Shown here piece after piece: positions 31,896 to 32,143 of a DNA stretch of 32,143 nucleotides. This DNA comes from an uncultured Bacilli bacterium (lineage in GTDB: Bacteria > Bacillota_I > Bacilli_A > RF39 > UBA660), in assembly GCA_944363605.1 (NCBI GenBank), contig CALVUM010000020.1, forward strand, positions 1 through 32,143. The letters are read 5' to 3'. The notes under the pieces are model-generated. The model did no database searches, had not been told where the DNA came from, and saw nothing but the letters and a program-made list of their open reading frames with translations. Every line of letters starts with the position of its first letter. Within the stretch, counting starts at the first letter, position 1. Made by a program: the position numbers and the translations under genes.

Positions 31896-32143
31896 TTATT
31901 GCTCTTTTAGGATTTTAATTTCCTCTTCTGTTAAGCCAGTAAATTCTATAATTTCTTCTACGTCTTTATTTTTTGCTAACATTTTTTTAGCAATTTCCAT
32001 TTGTTTTTTTTGTCCTCCACGTTCAACTCCTAATTCATAAGAACCTTCATTGTCTTCTTTGTGTTTCTCTTCTAAATCATAGTATAAAATGAAATCTCCA
32101 TTGCCTGTTAAATCTTCTACTTTTTTGACCATACCTTTAAATC
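31896..32143 (-). CDS. Rpn/PD-(D/E)XK family protein, 3' part (runs off the window)
   Basis: The C-terminal 81 or so residues of a second Rpn-family protein; its 5' part lies beyond the right edge. F-K-G-M-V-K-K-V-E-D-L-T, YYDLEEKHK, SYELGVERG and the end IIEFTGLTEEEIKILKEQ align with the protein at 7146 to 7988 almost block for block. Compared with that copy it has a shorter ERG repeat region. The internal Met at 32132 is not a real start, since the aligned frame continues upstream of it to the window edge. The nuclease core is not visible here, so it cannot be judged intact or broken. Confidence 0.8.
   Translation of the reverse strand, partial: FKGMVKKVEDLTGNGDFILYYDLEEKHKEDNEGSYELGVERGGQKKQMEIAKKMLAKNKDVEEIIEFTGLTEEEIKILKEQ
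32058..32087 (-). repeat. Second copy of the 30-base Rpn direct repeat
   Basis: Identical to 7323 to 7352 and in the same orientation, about 24.7 kb away. Both lie within the YYDLEEKHK-coding part of Rpn genes and could serve as a short recombination tract. Confidence 0.85.

Overview
The window reads as chromosome of a low-GC, Gram-positive-type bacterium (Bacillota; an uncultured gut Bacilli/Erysipelotrichia- or RF39-like lineage would fit, but that placement is inference). Support: AT-rich DNA throughout, GGAGG-type ribosome binding sites, TTGACA/TATAAT promoters, a peptidoglycan and division gene set, a MurT/GatD-type pair, a lipoprotein with a lipobox, and TGA used as a stop codon (for example the ends of murG and murB), so the code is standard. 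No rRNA, tRNA, CRISPR array or complete IS element was seen. No stretch longer than 300 bases lacks a gene; the longest gap, about 270 bases before the MarR gene at 12801, holds two divergent promoters and an operator-like palindrome.

Layout. 94-3694 (minus): pyruvate phosphate dikinase and a XerC/D-type recombinase. 3767-6408 (plus): a small CmpB-type membrane protein, then a MurT-like ligase overlapped by a GatD-like protein that has lost its catalytic Cys and His. 6405-7988 (minus): QueH and an Rpn/PD-(D/E)XK protein. 8171-12533 (minus): a compact four-gene envelope operon of Ig/transglutaminase protein, MBOAT acyltransferase, SGNH-type protein with GDC instead of GDS, and lipoprotein. 12801-14731 (plus): MarR regulator, SPL-type radical SAM protein and nitroreductase, behind a promoter overlapped by a perfect palindrome. 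14761-22716: a broken dcw cluster, with class B PBP, mraY, murG, murB and ftsQ on minus, interrupted by ftsW and a short GH13-like gene on plus. The order is canonical but murD is missing.

22837-28673 (minus): a Ham1-like NTP pyrophosphatase, then an operon of MarR regulator, heterodimeric ABC exporter with one degenerate ATP site, and cytidylate-kinase-like protein. 28825-31360 (minus): RecD2, a 57-residue glycine-rich membrane protein and a possible 25-residue hydrophobic peptide, each small gene followed by its own terminator. 31414-32143 (minus): an unrecognised 127-residue protein and the 3' part of a second Rpn-type gene that leaves the window.

How it fits together. Much of the window concerns the envelope: lipid II synthesis (MurB, MraY, MurG), septal synthesis (FtsW, PBP, FtsQ), possible lipid II modification (MurT/GatD-like) and acylation of a surface polymer (MBOAT operon). 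The points most worth a second look are the catalytically dead GatD-like protein, the dcw break with its GH13-like insertion, the start-codon hairpin with duplicated anti-start arms ahead of the PBP gene, the SGNH protein with a Cys nucleophile position, and the two unannotated small membrane peptides.
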